Source of the DNA: Onchocerca volvulus
Lineage: Eukaryota > Nematoda > Chromadorea > Rhabditida > Onchocercidae
DNA length: 64,000 bases
Direction: 5' to 3'
Assembly: GCA_000499405.2 (NCBI GenBank)
Contig: HG738138.1
Location: 14,447,208-14,511,207 of the forward strand
Shown: positions 63,332-64,000 of the stretch, piece after piece
How positions within the stretch are numbered: position 1 is the stretch's first letter
How the letters are laid out: each line of letters starts with the position of its first letter
Translations under genes and position numbers: made by a program
Notes under the pieces: model-generated
Seen by the model: the letters and a program-made list of their open reading frames with translations, nothing else
Database searches by the model: none
What the model was told of the DNA's origin: nothing

Positions 63332-64000
63332 ATGGTTAAGAGATTTTCAGAGAAAAATATTATTAAAACAGGTTTGTTTTTATAAACCAGGTTTTATAGC
63401 CGTTTCTTTTATATATTTGATAGATGGGATGCCAGATCGCAGACAGAAGTTCAGGAAGTCCATCAATAAATCGATATTTACAGATGAAGATTTTATGTAA
63501 GTTGAACGTGACAGAATAAAAGTAAACAATTTCAACTTTAAGTGCTAGGAATTATTTTTTCCATTATTATGGTCATGTTCCAGTTTTTCTTTTCGTATTG
63601 TATCTACCTGAAGTTAAAAAGTATACGGACATATCGAACACTCATCTGAATTACCAGCTAAAAGCGCAAATAAAATGTTATAGTTATTATAAGGAAAAAA
63701 CCTCAGAAAAGTATATTACTTAGGGGATCAAAAAAGTAGTCGTTTGAGAGTAACGTAACGTTTATCAGCTCCGATAATTCCAAATCCCGCAATAATAACT
63801 AAAATAATGCAATCCATCGACGACATATCAAATATAAACGATTTTTCCTTATCATTCATGTTGCTTTATCTTATTCATTCAGTCAATCTGTTGAAAATTC
63901 AAGATGAAATATTGCCAATATTTGATGGTAAATATTTCAACCTGAGTTTTTATACCTTACAGTAATAACAAACGGATATCTAACAGTTACCACAAAGAGA
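63332..64000 (+). CDS. First exons of an unidentified gene, running off the window
   Basis: Exon 1 (63332-63371) begins MVKRFSEKNIIKT. Exon 2 (63424-63496), after a TTGATAG acceptor, joins in phase and reads DGMPDRRQKFRKSINKSIF then TDEDF, ending at a GTAAGT donor. A possible third exon (63709-63750) follows a CTCAG acceptor in the right phase. Small basic N-terminus, no signal peptide, no family recognised. Two well-formed splice junctions in phase favour a real gene. Confidence 0.45.

Overview
The window is nuclear DNA of a nematode, most likely a filarial worm (Brugia/Onchocerca/Loa group). It is strongly AT-rich, and its genes are broken into short exons with TTTCAG-type acceptors. The reconstructed proteins resemble nematode orthologues more than other animals as far as I can judge by eye. 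A decayed cathepsin-L-like proprotein of filarial type is present, and a fragment of a bacterial (Wolbachia-like) leucyl-tRNA synthetase is embedded in a decayed transposon. No gene here is bacterial in layout; there are no operons, tRNAs or CRISPRs that I can see.

I rebuilt gene models by joining exons in phase. The layout is: 1-2.8 kb, no gene, a CpG-rich patch and a 46-bp tandem repeat; 2.83-6.50 kb (-), gck-3 (OSR1/SPAK kinase); 9.21-18.21 kb (-), snx-6 (SNX5/6 PX-BAR sorting nexin), whose 4.3-kb intron 7 holds an extra coding-like exon pair; 19.97-23.06 kb (+), Bora/SPAT-1; 25.62-32.41 kb (-), WDR20, with two large hairpins in its introns; 36.85-39.74 kb (-), BAG2/UNC-23; 40-46.7 kb, gene-poor low-complexity DNA; 46.7-53.8 kb (+), a HUS1-like gene whose first intron appears to carry a decayed Helitron; 54.54-59.65 kb (-), CHK1; 60.6-61.5 kb (-), a second truncated Helitron; 61.8-62.4 kb (+), a cathepsin-L pseudogene; 63.33 kb to the end (+), the first exons of an unidentified gene.

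Functionally, three genes belong to mitotic-entry and DNA-damage control: HUS1 (9-1-1 clamp), CHK1 (its downstream kinase) and Bora (Aurora A/PLK1 activator). HUS1 and CHK1 sit convergently, 774 bp apart. The other genes serve osmotic signalling (gck-3), retromer-type sorting (snx-6), deubiquitinase control (wdr-20) and Hsp70 co-chaperoning (BAG2).

The most unusual observations are the leucyl-tRNA synthetase fragment inside a Helitron Rep gene, the convergent HUS1/CHK1 pair with a Helitron in the HUS1 intron, decayed copies of CHK1 catalytic exons inside CHK1 itself, several GC-AG introns, and an 11-nt stop-introducing micro-exon candidate in gck-3. I found no convincing new multi-gene system. 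All intron-exon models are by eye and lack transcript support.
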